Source: an uncultured Nostoc sp.
Lineage (GTDB): Bacteria > Cyanobacteriota > Cyanobacteriia > Cyanobacteriales > Nostocaceae
Assembly: GCF_937863485.1 (NCBI RefSeq)
Contig: NZ_CALMFY010000046.1
Coordinates: 42,214-106,213, forward strand
Length of the DNA stretch: 64,000 nucleotides
Direction: 5' to 3'
Positions 56,614-64,000 of this stretch are shown piece after piece. How positions within the stretch are numbered: position 1 is the first letter of the stretch; each line of letters opens with the position of its first letter. Made by a program: the position numbers and the translations under genes. The notes under the pieces were generated by a model. The model worked only from the letters and a program-made list of their open reading frames with translations. It made no database searches and was not told where the DNA came from.

Positions 56614-57321
56614 GATTTCTGAGATTATTGAACACGCAGCAATTCATCCAGCAATTAGCAAACTATGATGTGTGCTGCGCTAGTTGCTGGATGACATTTC
56701 TTTAACCTACGTTTATGAGGGATGCCCCATTCATAGATCCATTTGCAGATAAAAGCTGGGCAGAATTGCTTGGCTTAGGATTGGTGAGTCTTGAATTGCC
56801 CGTTAAGTGTCGCCTATTGTTGTTCTTGCGCCGCGCACCACCCGCCATCTCGTATTAAATGCATTCATAAGCTTAATGCAATGATTGCTGCACTGATTTA
56901 AGCAATACTTATAGATGGCAGAGCATTTGTTGCAAAGTATGAAGCATTTGGAGCAATTACTTATACAATTGCTGCAAACGCTTAAACATTTATTATGAAT
57001 GCTCTTGCATTAGCTGCAAAGTATGAAGCATTTGGAGCAATTACTTATACAATTGCTGCAAACGCTTAAACATTTATTATAAATGCTCTTGCATTAGCTG
57101 CAAACGTTCAAATTTTGACAACCAGCGTTTGAATTTTAGTAATAACTGTTTGGTTAGTAGTTAGTGATCATGGGTTGAAAAAACTGAATGTGAAGCGATT
57201 TTGTGCAGCATTCTGGCAGACATGACATTGCGATCGCCACTACCATTCAATGTGAGAATCTTGTCAGCGATCGCAGATTCTCTTATAGAGATAGTACTAT
57301 AGTCGTCGGTGAAAAGGTGAT
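56614..57321. other. 700-bp intergenic region
   Basis: Contains an 84-bp tandem repeat (next entry) and a 47-codon frame at 56715-56858 that I do not recognise. No supported gene. Confidence 0.4.
56921..57113. repeat. 84-bp tandem direct repeat, about 2.3 copies
   Basis: TGCAAAGTATGAAGCATTTG occurs at 56931 and again at 57015, and TGCAAACG at 57099 starts a third unit, all 84 bp apart. The first two units are almost identical, differing at positions such as ATTATG/ATTATA before AATGCTCTTGCATTAGC. The unit is itself rich in GCAAxx/TTGC inverted pieces. The unit length is divisible by three, but every frame has stops. Confidence 0.85.
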
Positions 57322-58602
57322 TTAAGAATGGCTCCTAAGCGGTAATTTTATCTGGAACGTCGAGCCTTTACCTTCATTGCTCATTACATAAATGTGACCG
57401 CCATGAGCCTGGACAATTTGTTGAGCGATCGCCAATCCTAACCCAAATCCGCCGTTTTCTCTTGCCCGTTCTGTATCAACTCGGTAGAAGCGATCAAAAA
57501 TGTGAGGTAAATCTGCCTCTGGAATGCCAATTCCGGTATCGATCACCTGAATCACGACTCGATCTGAGTGAGGTTCTAAGCGTAACCAGACTGTTCCCCC
57601 AGACGGAGTATATTTGCAGGCGTTGTTGAGCAAGTTTTCGACTGCTTGGCGCAGCAAATCGGGGTCAGCCCACAACTCAATTTGTTGTTCTGGTAAATGG
57701 CTGATCAAGTTGAGCGACTCTTTTGCAGCAACAGTAGTGTAATGAACAACTAAATTCTCCAGCAAGCTATTCAGATTTACCTTTTTGAGAGATTCTGGAG
57801 TTAATTGTCCTTGATGCCGAGCCAATAGCAGTAGGTTATTAACTAAGGTACTCATCAACTTTGCGCTATCGATGATATTCTCCAGTGAGGGATGGATCTG
57901 GGGACGGTCTGCCGCCATTAGTAGCCCGACTTGGGCATTGGTTAAAATCGCAGACAGGGGCGATCGCAACTCATGAGAAGCATCTGATGTAAAGCGTTGC
58001 AGTTGGTTATAGGCTTGCTGAACAGGCTGCATGGCTATGCCACCGAGTACCCAACCTGTAAGTCCAATTAACCCCAATGCTACAGGTACAGCCAGCGTCA
58101 ACATTAACTGAAATTGTCTGAGATCGTTTTGAGTTTCTGTCAGCGGGATAGCAACTTGTAGATAACCGATGACCGAATTTCCTCCTTGAACAGGCAGGGT
58201 GACTTGACGCAGCCAAAGCAGTTTGTCTGTAAATGGGTCAACGGACTTAATCGTGAGAAACCCAGATGCCGTTTGTAACTGTTCTAGAGGTGGACTACCA
58301 AAAAACCGCTTGAGTTTGCCATTTGGGTCATACCAGCGAACATAGACTAGTTCAATATCAGCGGGATGAGAACCACTACCCAATAGTGGTATATTGCTCA
58401 GATCGACTTGTTTGTGTCCCTGGTGTAGTCGATACTGCGAACTGGCTGCCATTAACTCTGCTCTTTTATAAAGCAGTTGATCTAATGCTTTGAGCTTGTC
58501 TTTAACCTCAAGGTGATAAATTACCCCAGCAAAGAGAATGAGAATGCACCCCATTGAAAGGGTAAACCAACGAGCTAAGTTACGACGACTGCGGTTAAAC
58601 AC
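57322..58602 (-). CDS. rppB: two-component sensor histidine kinase RppB
   Basis: The 426-residue kinase has two membrane helices (about 13-30 and 167-190) enclosing a periplasmic sensor region, then HisKA with [15 protein letters not shown] and a HATPase domain with NNACKYTPSG, DTGIGIPEADLPHIFDRF and GGFGLGLAIAQQIV. It pairs with the response regulator encoded 270 bp upstream on the same strand. In Synechocystis the homologous pair is RppB/RppA (NrsS/NrsR), sensing redox or nickel. Confidence 0.85.
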   Translation of the reverse strand: MFNRSRRNLARWFTLSMGCILILFAGVIYHLEVKDKLKALDQLLYKRAELMAASSQYRLHQGHKQVDLSNIPLLGSGSHPADIELVYVRWYDPNGKLKRFFGSPPLEQLQTASGFLTIKSVDPFTDKLLWLRQVTLPVQGGNSVIGYLQVAIPLTETQNDLRQFQLMLTLAVPVALGLIGLTGWVLGGIAMQPVQQAYNQLQRFTSDASHELRSPLSAILTNAQVGLLMAADRPQIHPSLENIIDSAKLMSTLVNNLLLLARHQGQLTPESLKKVNLNSLLENLVVHYTTVAAKESLNLISHLPEQQIELWADPDLLRQAVENLLNNACKYTPSGGTVWLRLEPHSDRVVIQVIDTGIGIPEADLPHIFDRFYRVDTERARENGGFGLGLAIAQQIVQAHGGHIYVMSNEGKGSTFQIKLPLRSHS

Positions 58603-58873
58603 AATTTATGCTAATTCGTAATTCGTAATTCTTATAGCGGTTCCCATTCAGATGCGGTACAACATTATATCGCCAGGTGTAGGCGCACGGCAGTGCCTAT
58701 TGGTGTCAACTTAAGCAAAATAAATACTCCTTTAAAACCTCGTTTCCAGCCAGAGGCTGGAAATGCACCTCATTGCGGTGCCGCCAGTCTTGAGGCGGAG
58801 CCTCCCATTAGGCATTCCCAGTCAGAGACTGGGAACGAGACCGAAGAATTCTCCAAGCCAGAATTATTAAATC
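58603..58873. repeat. hairpin repeats between rppA and rppB
   Basis: TTTCCAGCCAGAGGCTGGAAA (58746-58766), GTCTTGAGGCGGAGCCTCC and ATTCCCAGTCAGAGACTGGGAAC (58815-58837) are three consecutive hairpins of a dispersed repeat family. They split the two-gene operon and may act on its read-through. Confidence 0.65.
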
Positions 58874-59557
58874 TCAAGATGCTTCTGGAGGGTTGAGGCG
58901 ATAGCCCATACCATAGACAGTTTCAATCCAATCGGCTACTGCTAATATTTGCAAACGTTGGCGAAGTTTACGAACTAGAACGGTGATTGCATTGCTCTCT
59001 GGCTCTGTACCCCACTCCCATACAGCTTGCTCAATCTGGTTACGAGTGAGGATTTGGCGGGGATGACGCATGAAGTATTCTAGCAACTGAAATTCCTGGC
59101 TAGAAAGCGAGACAGTTGCTCCAAGTCGCTCCAAAATCAGCGTGTCGAGATGAAGTTCCAGGTCTGCCAAGCGGAGGGTGTCTCCTTGCCAAAGAGGCGA
59201 TCGCCTCCCCAATGCCCGCACCCGTGCCATGAACTCCATAATATCAATTGGTTTGACTAGATAATCATCTGCTCCTGCATCTAATCCAGTTATTTTATCA
59301 GGTGTGGTATCTTTGGCTGTAATCATTAAGACGGGAGCGGTTTTCCCGGCAGCCCGATATTGTTGACACAGACTTACCCCACTAATCCGAGGTAACATCC
59401 AATCCAAAATCAACAAGTCATATTCTTTTTCAGCCAAAAGCCATTGAGCGGTTTCACCATCCTTGACACCATCAACGTTGTGTCCAGCCTGGGAGAGAAC
59501 CGTTTGCAGCGGCATTAATTGCTTCGGATCATCCTCGACCAGTAAGATTCTCATCAC
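58874..59557 (-). CDS. rppA: two-component response regulator RppA
   Basis: The 227-residue OmpR-type regulator: MRILLVEDDPKQLMPLQTVLSQAGHNVDGV, phospho-acceptor Asp in LLILDWMLPRISG, Lys in DYLVKPID, and a winged helix with LSSQEFQLLEYFMRHPRQILTRNQIEQAVWEWG and VLVRKLRQRL...ETVYGMGYRLNPP. The sequence is the typical RppA of Nostocales. Start: second Met (residue 2 by the longest frame) is also possible. Probable operon with rppB. Confidence 0.9.
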   Translation of the reverse strand: MMRILLVEDDPKQLMPLQTVLSQAGHNVDGVKDGETAQWLLAEKEYDLLILDWMLPRISGVSLCQQYRAAGKTAPVLMITAKDTTPDKITGLDAGADDYLVKPIDIMEFMARVRALGRRSPLWQGDTLRLADLELHLDTLILERLGATVSLSSQEFQLLEYFMRHPRQILTRNQIEQAVWEWGTEPESNAITVLVRKLRQRLQILAVADWIETVYGMGYRLNPPEAS

Positions 59558-59765
59558 CTTTGTGCAATTGAGCTTATTAATAATAATGCATTCAAGTAAT
59601 GTGAACTTCTTTCATCAGTCAGAATGAATGTGTGATTACAGCAGAATTCAAGTATTTGAACCACATCTGTCGTAAGGGCACAGCAATGCTGTGCCCCTAC
59701 CGCATGGTATATTTACCTGAAAATAGCTGTAAGTATAACCTGGCAAAATCAGAGGCAAGTGTAGT

Positions 59766-60152
59766 GTGTGGCGGATTAGCAAAAGTTGGCTGCGAGGACT
59801 GGGATTAGAGTTTTGGTTGCCTCTGCCACTGGTGGCGGTTGTGTTTTGGCTGAGTTGTAGTTTCCTGGCTGCTCAACAGTTAAGCCAATCCTACTCTACA
59901 GAGACAAAACTTCAGTCAGATACCCAACTGGAAGCACGGCTATCAGTCAACGTATTGCTGATTAACGCTGCTGTCAATCGAACTCAGAAAATTACTCAGG
60001 TTGAAGTGGAAACAGCAGACCCCATCCTGAAGCGATTGGAATTAGAACTTCCAACGATAGAATTTAGCCAGATAGAAGCGACAATTGCCGAAGAACTAGG
60101 GCTACCTCGTCAGGATGTTAGAAAGTTAGTACGCTATGAAGTTGTGGACTAA
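59766..60152 (+). CDS. small membrane-anchored protein next to rppAB
   Basis: A 128-residue product with one N-terminal helix (LPLPLVAVVFWLSCSFLAAQQL, residues ~18-40) and a soluble tail containing a predicted helix (IEATIAEELGLPRQDVRKLVRYEVVD). The GTG start at 59766 lacks an ATG alternative. It is divergent from rppA, so it may be controlled by that system. No known function. Confidence 0.7.
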   Translation: MWRISKSWLRGLGLEFWLPLPLVAVVFWLSCSFLAAQQLSQSYSTETKLQSDTQLEARLSVNVLLINAAVNRTQKITQVEVETADPILKRLELELPTIEFSQIEATIAEELGLPRQDVRKLVRYEVVD

Positions 60153-60193
60153 TATTGATGGTATTTCAGGCTAGGAGGAAATAAAAAAGTAAC

Positions 60194-60239
60194 AAAGCCC
60201 GCCTGTCAACAACCGTAAAACTCCTAACAAGCAGGCTTT
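60194..60239 (-). terminator. candidate terminator for the retron transcript
   Basis: On the minus strand AAAGCCTGC pairs with GCGGGCTTT (one G-U pair) across a 28-nt loop, then GTTACTTTTTTATTT follows. It lies 25 nt past the reverse transcriptase stop codon. Confidence 0.45.
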
Positions 60240-60263
60240 CTGTAATTAATGCTGCTTATAATT

Positions 60264-62048
60264 TTATTTTCGTAATTCTTCTGCGTAATATTTAACAATC
60301 TTTTCTATAATTATAAATACTTCTTCAAAAGCCCCGAATTCAAAATTATCAAATTTTTCTTTTTTATTGAATATATTATCAGCAAAGTCGTTTTTACTTA
60401 GTGCTACTTTCTCATTGTTTTTATCAAACACATCTTGATCTATAATTTTTAATTCCTTAGATTTAAATTTATTTTTATCTACACACGTAAAATCATCATT
60501 AAGATGTCTCCCACTTTCCGAATGGAATTCATTGCTTAGAAACAATCTTCGCCCATTAATATCTTGTCTTTGGATTTCATTATCTTGATAGTAGTGTTCA
60601 ATACATATTTCTTTGTGATCGCAACGATGTTGAGGAATTGGTAAGGCAAACGAATACATTCCATTTTTCCAATCTTTAAATCCTAAACTCTCATCATCTA
60701 TCTGTCTAGTTATAGTAGGTTCGTCTCTATCAAAAATTGCAATCATAGGTTGCTGGTGTTTTGTCTTACATAATTGTTTACACATTGCCAGCAATTCGCT
60801 GCTACCTTGTTTTTGCGGATCTAAATCATCTTTCAACTCAATTTGGAAGTCAAATTTTTTACCTTGATGTTCTAACCATTTTAGAGCAGAATTGAGATGT
60901 TTTATATCAGTCTTACCTTCAGTCCATATAGTAGCTTTGATAGAAGATTTATTTTGATTTTCCCATAAATTATAAACATTCAGTTTTTCATCACTCACTA
61001 ATTCAGGGGCAAGTCGTTTCAACCATCTTAAAAAGTTTAAGTATATTTGGTCGTCTTTACCTCTAACTGTGCCAACAAACTCAATCTTACTTTTAAGAAT
61101 ATATTGAAATGATTTTTGTTTTTTTTGATAGGAAGATTTATTATCAAATTGCTTCCAAAATTCAGCTTGAGCATTATCAAGCCCATATTTTTCCCAAGCA
61201 TGAAGCATTGCACGAATTTGACGAATATATTTACGTTTTACATTAAGTTTTTTATTAACTGTTATACCAGTAACTTCTTGATGTCTATATTTACTGTATA
61301 ATCTCGATTTAGATTCATTAACAATAAAGCCATTATCCTCAATTGTTTTTTTGAGATCATCACTTAGAATTAACTTTTCTGCTTCTTCTGAAAACCAAGC
61401 TAAATGTCCAGGAAATTTTGGTCTAGAAGTTGAAAATGTGATGTCATCAGCATACCTCGTATAAATACAGTGATACTTTTTCGCAAGACGTTGTAGCTGA
61501 GAATCCAACCTAGCTGAAATCATATTTGAGACAATTGGCGATGTCGGAGCACCCTGCGGTAGCTTATTTTCATGACAACATATTTGAGCTAATACTGTTG
61601 CAATTTCCTCTGTACAATTATATGGAGATGCCATGAAAAGACCGCGAACTCTACCAAAATTGATAGAAGAGAAAAAATCTTTAATATCTAAATTTAGAAC
61701 ATAACGCTGTCGAAGATGTTGTTTAGCATTTGTCACGATACTCTTACCAGTAACAAAGCCCTGCGTTGAAGGTTTAGGTTGATATACACATTTCAAAACT
61801 TGATTTAGCTTTCGCTGAATAATTTTTAAGCATGTATGCGGAACAGAAATAGTTCTATATTCCCCCGTTTTTTTCGGTATTTGAAATGTTGTGTACGCCT
61901 TGTCACGAGGATAAATGTATAAATGATATCTTAACTGATAATCACTAATTTCCAACAAACTAGCGATATGTTTACGTGTTTTTAGTTGAGAAAAGCGTTC
62001 TTTTAATTCTTCTTCTGTTAGACTTAAATTAATAGTACCCATGCTCAT
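60264..62048 (-). CDS. retron reverse transcriptase fused to a TOPRIM domain (Ec67/Eco2-like)
   Basis: A 594-residue protein. Residues ~40-320 are a retron-type reverse transcriptase: NAKQH at 107-111 (retron NAxxH motif), LNLDIKDFF with catalytic Asp 121, LPQGAPTSPIVSN, YTRYADDITFS with YADD at 199-202, and VTGITVN at 259-265 (VTG motif that recognises the msr). Residues ~370-450 are a TOPRIM nuclease-like domain: TIWTEGKTDIKHLNSAL (Glu 377) and IAIFDRDEP (439-443). The extreme C-terminus is charged and unrecognised. A single RT-TOPRIM chain of this size is the layout of retron Ec67 (Eco2), an anti-phage system in which the TOPRIM part is the toxic effector. The frame is open to 62090, but that part overlaps the retron RNA arm a2; ATG 62048 or 62042 is the likely start. 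No separate effector gene is adjacent. Confidence 0.9.
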   Translation of the reverse strand: MSMGTINLSLTEEELKERFSQLKTRKHIASLLEISDYQLRYHLYIYPRDKAYTTFQIPKKTGEYRTISVPHTCLKIIQRKLNQVLKCVYQPKPSTQGFVTGKSIVTNAKQHLRQRYVLNLDIKDFFSSINFGRVRGLFMASPYNCTEEIATVLAQICCHENKLPQGAPTSPIVSNMISARLDSQLQRLAKKYHCIYTRYADDITFSTSRPKFPGHLAWFSEEAEKLILSDDLKKTIEDNGFIVNESKSRLYSKYRHQEVTGITVNKKLNVKRKYIRQIRAMLHAWEKYGLDNAQAEFWKQFDNKSSYQKKQKSFQYILKSKIEFVGTVRGKDDQIYLNFLRWLKRLAPELVSDEKLNVYNLWENQNKSSIKATIWTEGKTDIKHLNSALKWLEHQGKKFDFQIELKDDLDPQKQGSSELLAMCKQLCKTKHQQPMIAIFDRDEPTITRQIDDESLGFKDWKNGMYSFALPIPQHRCDHKEICIEHYYQDNEIQRQDINGRRLFLSNEFHSESGRHLNDDFTCVDKNKFKSKELKIIDQDVFDKNNEKVALSKNDFADNIFNKKEKFDNFEFGAFEEVFIIIEKIVKYYAEELRK

Positions 62049-62062
62049 CAAAATTACATAGG

Positions 62063-62216
62063 AAGGTTGGACACTCGCAAGATATTCCAACTTACTGCCC
62101 AGGCGATAACCCTGAAAGCAACAAAAGCGAATTCAAGGCACATACGGTGACCTTTAAGAATATGCCGCCGCAGGATCAACAGCGGAAATCAATAGTTTTT
62201 GCGAATATCCAACCTT
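62063..62216 (-). ncRNA. retron msr-msd non-coding RNA
   Basis: On the minus strand the arm AAGGTTGGATATTCGCAA (62216-62199) is complementary to TTGCGAGTGTCCAACCTT (62080-62063) over all 18 positions, with two G-U pairs. This is the a1/a2 arrangement that brackets every retron RNA, located directly before the RT start. Between the arms are a CCGC-TGTTGATCCT-GCGG hairpin (msr-like), AAGG...CCTT and CAGG-GTTATCG-CCTG hairpins. Total about 154 nt. A UUUAGC motif lies just outside a1 (62217-62222). The branch guanosine and exact msd ends cannot be fixed from sequence alone. Confidence 0.8.
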
Positions 62217-62220
62217 GCTA

Positions 62221-62248
62221 AATTTAACACAAATACTGAAAATCACAA
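62221..62248 (-). promoter_or_regulatory. candidate retron promoter
   Basis: On the minus strand TTGTGA (62248-62243) and TAAATT (62226-62221) are 16 bp apart, which would start transcription a few bases before arm a1. Matches to consensus are partial. Confidence 0.35.
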
Positions 62249-62253
62249 TACAA

Positions 62254-62442
62254 TTACTTTGAAAATTGATTAGTCCTGATTTGAGCGATGCGTTCCGCTT
62301 TGGTTTTCAATGTTTGGTTCATGGCTTCAAACCCTTGGTGAACATCGATATTTAATCGACGAGCCAGCAGAGGCAGCAGTAAGCCGTGGAAAGATTCTTG
62401 CTGAATGAACCGAACGCGATCGCTTGCTAACGGCTCAATCAT
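62254..62442 (-). pseudogene. C-terminal remnant of an SRPBCC/polyketide-cyclase-like protein
   Basis: The 62-residue frame (MIEPLASDRVRFIQQESFHGLLLPLL, then GFEAMNQTLKTKAERI) equals the last third of SRPBCC proteins, with the F-G-L-P and GFEAMNQALK-RAE patterns. The first two thirds are absent upstream, where only repeats lie. It is probably a 5'-truncated, non-functional remnant, ending 37 bp before the retron RNA. Confidence 0.6.
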
Positions 62443-62779
62443 AAAGCTATCTAATTAATTATATTTACCTACTTATAAAACGTAATTGCATTAGCGCAAC
62501 CTTTACAAGTGTCATTGCGTTAGCGCAGCGTTAGCCAGACCTTGAGCGTCATTGCAAATTGGTTTAATCACTTTTCGTTCACATTCATCAGTAATCCTGG
62601 AATACAAGGGTATGAGGGAACTGTGTAGTAAATCCGACAAATTTTATTGCTCTTGTTTATGGCAGTCGTTCTTACTCCACGATTCCTGCTCACACTGCAA
62701 ACTATAGTTTTTTACTACTTTGAGATTGCTAACGCTGAGTTTTAAACTTACTTATTTTTAGAGGAGATGTTGCGCTCAA
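62443..62779. other. intergenic region
   Basis: Two GTCATTGCGTTAGCGCA/GCGTCATTGCAA-type repeat pieces at about 62487-62562. No gene. Confidence 0.4.
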
Positions 62780-63319
62780 ATGAATTTCAATCAAGTTAAA
62801 CATGGTATCGGCATCATTTCTACCCGTGAGGCTGCAACACAGGTAGTTGATGAACTCAGAGCAATTGACTTTCCGATGCAGAAAATTTCTGTATTCGCTA
62901 CAGACTCTGAACACCAATTGCACGAGGATGCTAATGCAGATAAACATCCCATAACTCCGATCGAAGGTGCCAAAGCAGGCGCAATTACAGGAGGAACAAC
63001 CGGAGGATTCTTGGCACTCACAGCCGGACTTGGCGTATTAGTTATTCCCGGTTTCGGGCCGGCGTTAGCGGTTGAATCTGTGCTGGCTACGCTGCTGGCG
63101 GGTGGAGGGAGTGCGATCTTTGGCAGTGTATATGGTGCGTTTCAAGGTTGGTTTGCTCCCGAAAGGCAAGTTAGACTTTATCACCCATCCACATCCCCAG
63201 AAGAATTTTTGGTGAAGGTAGAGGGAACAGTGGATGAAATCCGGCAAGTAGAATCAATTCTCCGTTACTGGGGTGTGCGAGAGTGGCGTGTTTATGAACT
63301 TAGCAAAAGATTTTCATAA
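62780..63319 (+). CDS. glycine-zipper stress-type protein
   Basis: A 179-residue protein with an N-terminal alpha/beta part (GIISTREAATQVVDELRAIDFPMQKISVFATD) of the type in general stress or YflT-like proteins, then a glycine-rich hydrophobic centre (AGAITGGTTGGFLALTAGLGVLVIPGFGPALA) that may insert into membranes, and a C-terminal RQVESILRYWGVREWRVYEL. Function unknown. ATG 62780 has GAGGAG 10 nt upstream. Confidence 0.78.
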   Translation: MNFNQVKHGIGIISTREAATQVVDELRAIDFPMQKISVFATDSEHQLHEDANADKHPITPIEGAKAGAITGGTTGGFLALTAGLGVLVIPGFGPALAVESVLATLLAGGGSAIFGSVYGAFQGWFAPERQVRLYHPSTSPEEFLVKVEGTVDEIRQVESILRYWGVREWRVYELSKRFS

Positions 63320-63362
63320 ATAACGCTTTCAAGAAAACGGTTATTTTAATTTGGAGACGGAG

Positions 63363-64000
63363 ATGGCAACAAATACGATCGCAAAAAATTCTTTTCCCCA
63401 GACAACAAAAGATTTAGAGAACTATGAATGGCATACTCTGGCTGAACAGCAGATTGTAAAAACGTTAGCCAGTCATCCAGAAGCAGGTTTGACCCATGAA
63501 GAAGCTGCGACGCGGCATCAACAGATGGGTGCAAATCAACTGACTGGTAAGGGTGGAAAAAGTCCTTGGCTACGATTTCTAGAGCAATTTAATCAACCAC
63601 TACTATATATTTTGCTAACGGCGGGAGTAGTGACGCTGCTGCTTCAAGATTGGATAGATGCAGGCGTAATTTTTGCTGTCACACTGATTAATGTCATAAT
63701 TGGCTACATTCAAGAATCGAAAGCAGAAGGGGCGATCGCTGCTCTATCCAAAGCTGTCACTACCGAAGCAACTGTGATTCGCAATGGTCAAAAAACTCGT
63801 CTGGCTTCGACTGAGCTTGTTCCGGGTGACTTGGTACTGCTGGCATCTGGGGATAAAGTGCCTGCGGATCTGCGGTTGTTAAGTGTGCGTGGGTTGCAAG
63901 TTGACGAATCTGCCTTAACAGGCGAATCCGTTCCGGTGGAGAAAGTAACCCATTTGTTGGATGTCGAGACACCGTTAGCCGAACGAAGCAATATGGCATA
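63363..64000 (+). CDS. P-type cation-transporting ATPase, N-terminal part
   Basis: The frame MATNTIAKNSFPQTTKDLENYEWHTL..., open to the window's right edge, has a cation-ATPase N-terminal domain (AEQQIVKTLASHPEAGLTHEEAATRHQQMGANQL), the first two membrane helices (LLYILLTAGVVTLLLQ and GVIFAVTLINVIIGYIQE), and the actuator domain (VTTEATVIRNGQ..., LVPGDLVLLASGDKVPADLRLL, SALTGESVPVEK with TGE). This suggests a PacL/SERCA-like P2 ATPase for Ca2+ or other cations. A ribosome binding site GGAGACGGAG precedes the ATG. The 43-bp gap to the preceding gene suggests co-transcription. C-terminal domains lie outside the window. Confidence 0.9.
   Translation, partial: MATNTIAKNSFPQTTKDLENYEWHTLAEQQIVKTLASHPEAGLTHEEAATRHQQMGANQLTGKGGKSPWLRFLEQFNQPLLYILLTAGVVTLLLQDWIDAGVIFAVTLINVIIGYIQESKAEGAIAALSKAVTTEATVIRNGQKTRLASTELVPGDLVLLASGDKVPADLRLLSVRGLQVDESALTGESVPVEKVTHLLDVETPLAERSNMA

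Noticed and set aside
56715-56858. 47-codon plus frame (MRDAPFIDPFADKSWAELL...)
   Set aside because: No ribosome binding site and no family recognised.
56921-57113. CRISPR array
   Set aside because: The 84-bp units are contiguous and have no variable spacers, so this is a tandem repeat. No other spaced repeat array was seen in the window.

Overview
The window looks like chromosomal DNA from a filamentous, Nostoc-type cyanobacterium. The octamer GCGATCGC recurs throughout coding and non-coding DNA (HIP1-like). The gene families are typical of Nostocales: a CPP1-like protein, DUF2811, DUF4168, RppA/RppB, a SigB/C/D-type group 2 sigma factor, hemL and hppD. Gaps between genes are packed with short dispersed repeats of the kind seen in Nostoc genomes. 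I found no rRNA, tRNA or CRISPR array.

Layout. 1-452: 5' end of a secreted beta-propeller protein (minus). 739-7320: GH31 alpha-glucosidase and a large PAS/GAF histidine kinase. 8177-10423: a PAS-LuxR regulator, a DUF4168 protein and holA. 10624-14430: a 2H-phosphoesterase-like protein and a membrane trio (RDD, YciC-like, SpoIIM/DUF95). 14564-16002: a Uma2 nuclease and a gene broken by a stop codon. 16346-21657: phosphate uptake cluster pstS-pstC-pstA-pstB plus a second pstB whose Q-loop glutamine is proline. 21842-23128: zinc-ribbon ORF and NYN-LOTUS ORF in one frame, separated by a single TAA. 23209-26784: SDR, hppD, a GNAT remnant, an unknown gene and a HAD hydrolase. 27230-34178: CPP1-like protein, OmpR-type regulator, DUF2811, MFS exporter, hisIE, ChaB and hemL. 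34809-40021: polysaccharide deacetylase, two tandem cysteine-motif secreted proteins, a fasciclin protein and a GST. 40380-45510: HerA-like ATPase, sigma factor, unknown membrane-anchored protein and cobO. 46010-50714: accessory-looking stretch (HNH protein flanked by direct repeats, GFA enzyme, pRiA4b ORF-3 protein, nucleotidyltransferase, 2Fe-2S protein). 51709-56613: alpha-amylase, DUF1003 protein, methyltransferase, KTSC protein under a palindromic promoter, and moaE. 57322-60152: rppB, rppA and a membrane protein. 60264-62216: a retron. 62780-64000: glycine-zipper protein and the 5' part of a P-type cation ATPase.

The most striking system is the retron at the right end. A reverse transcriptase with retron hallmarks (NAxxH, YADD, VTG) is fused to a C-terminal TOPRIM domain. 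It is preceded by a non-coding segment bounded by 18-nt complementary arms, as expected for an msr-msd. The architecture matches the Ec67 (Eco2) type of anti-phage retron; I see no separate effector gene.

Two broader themes stand out. First, dispersed repeats have entered coding sequences in frame in at least three enzymes (GH31, the large kinase twice, HppD), one of them a repeat that also lies intergenically in this window. Second, several genes are decayed by in-frame stops or truncation (DUF6745-like, GNAT, SRPBCC, perhaps the zinc-ribbon/NYN pair).
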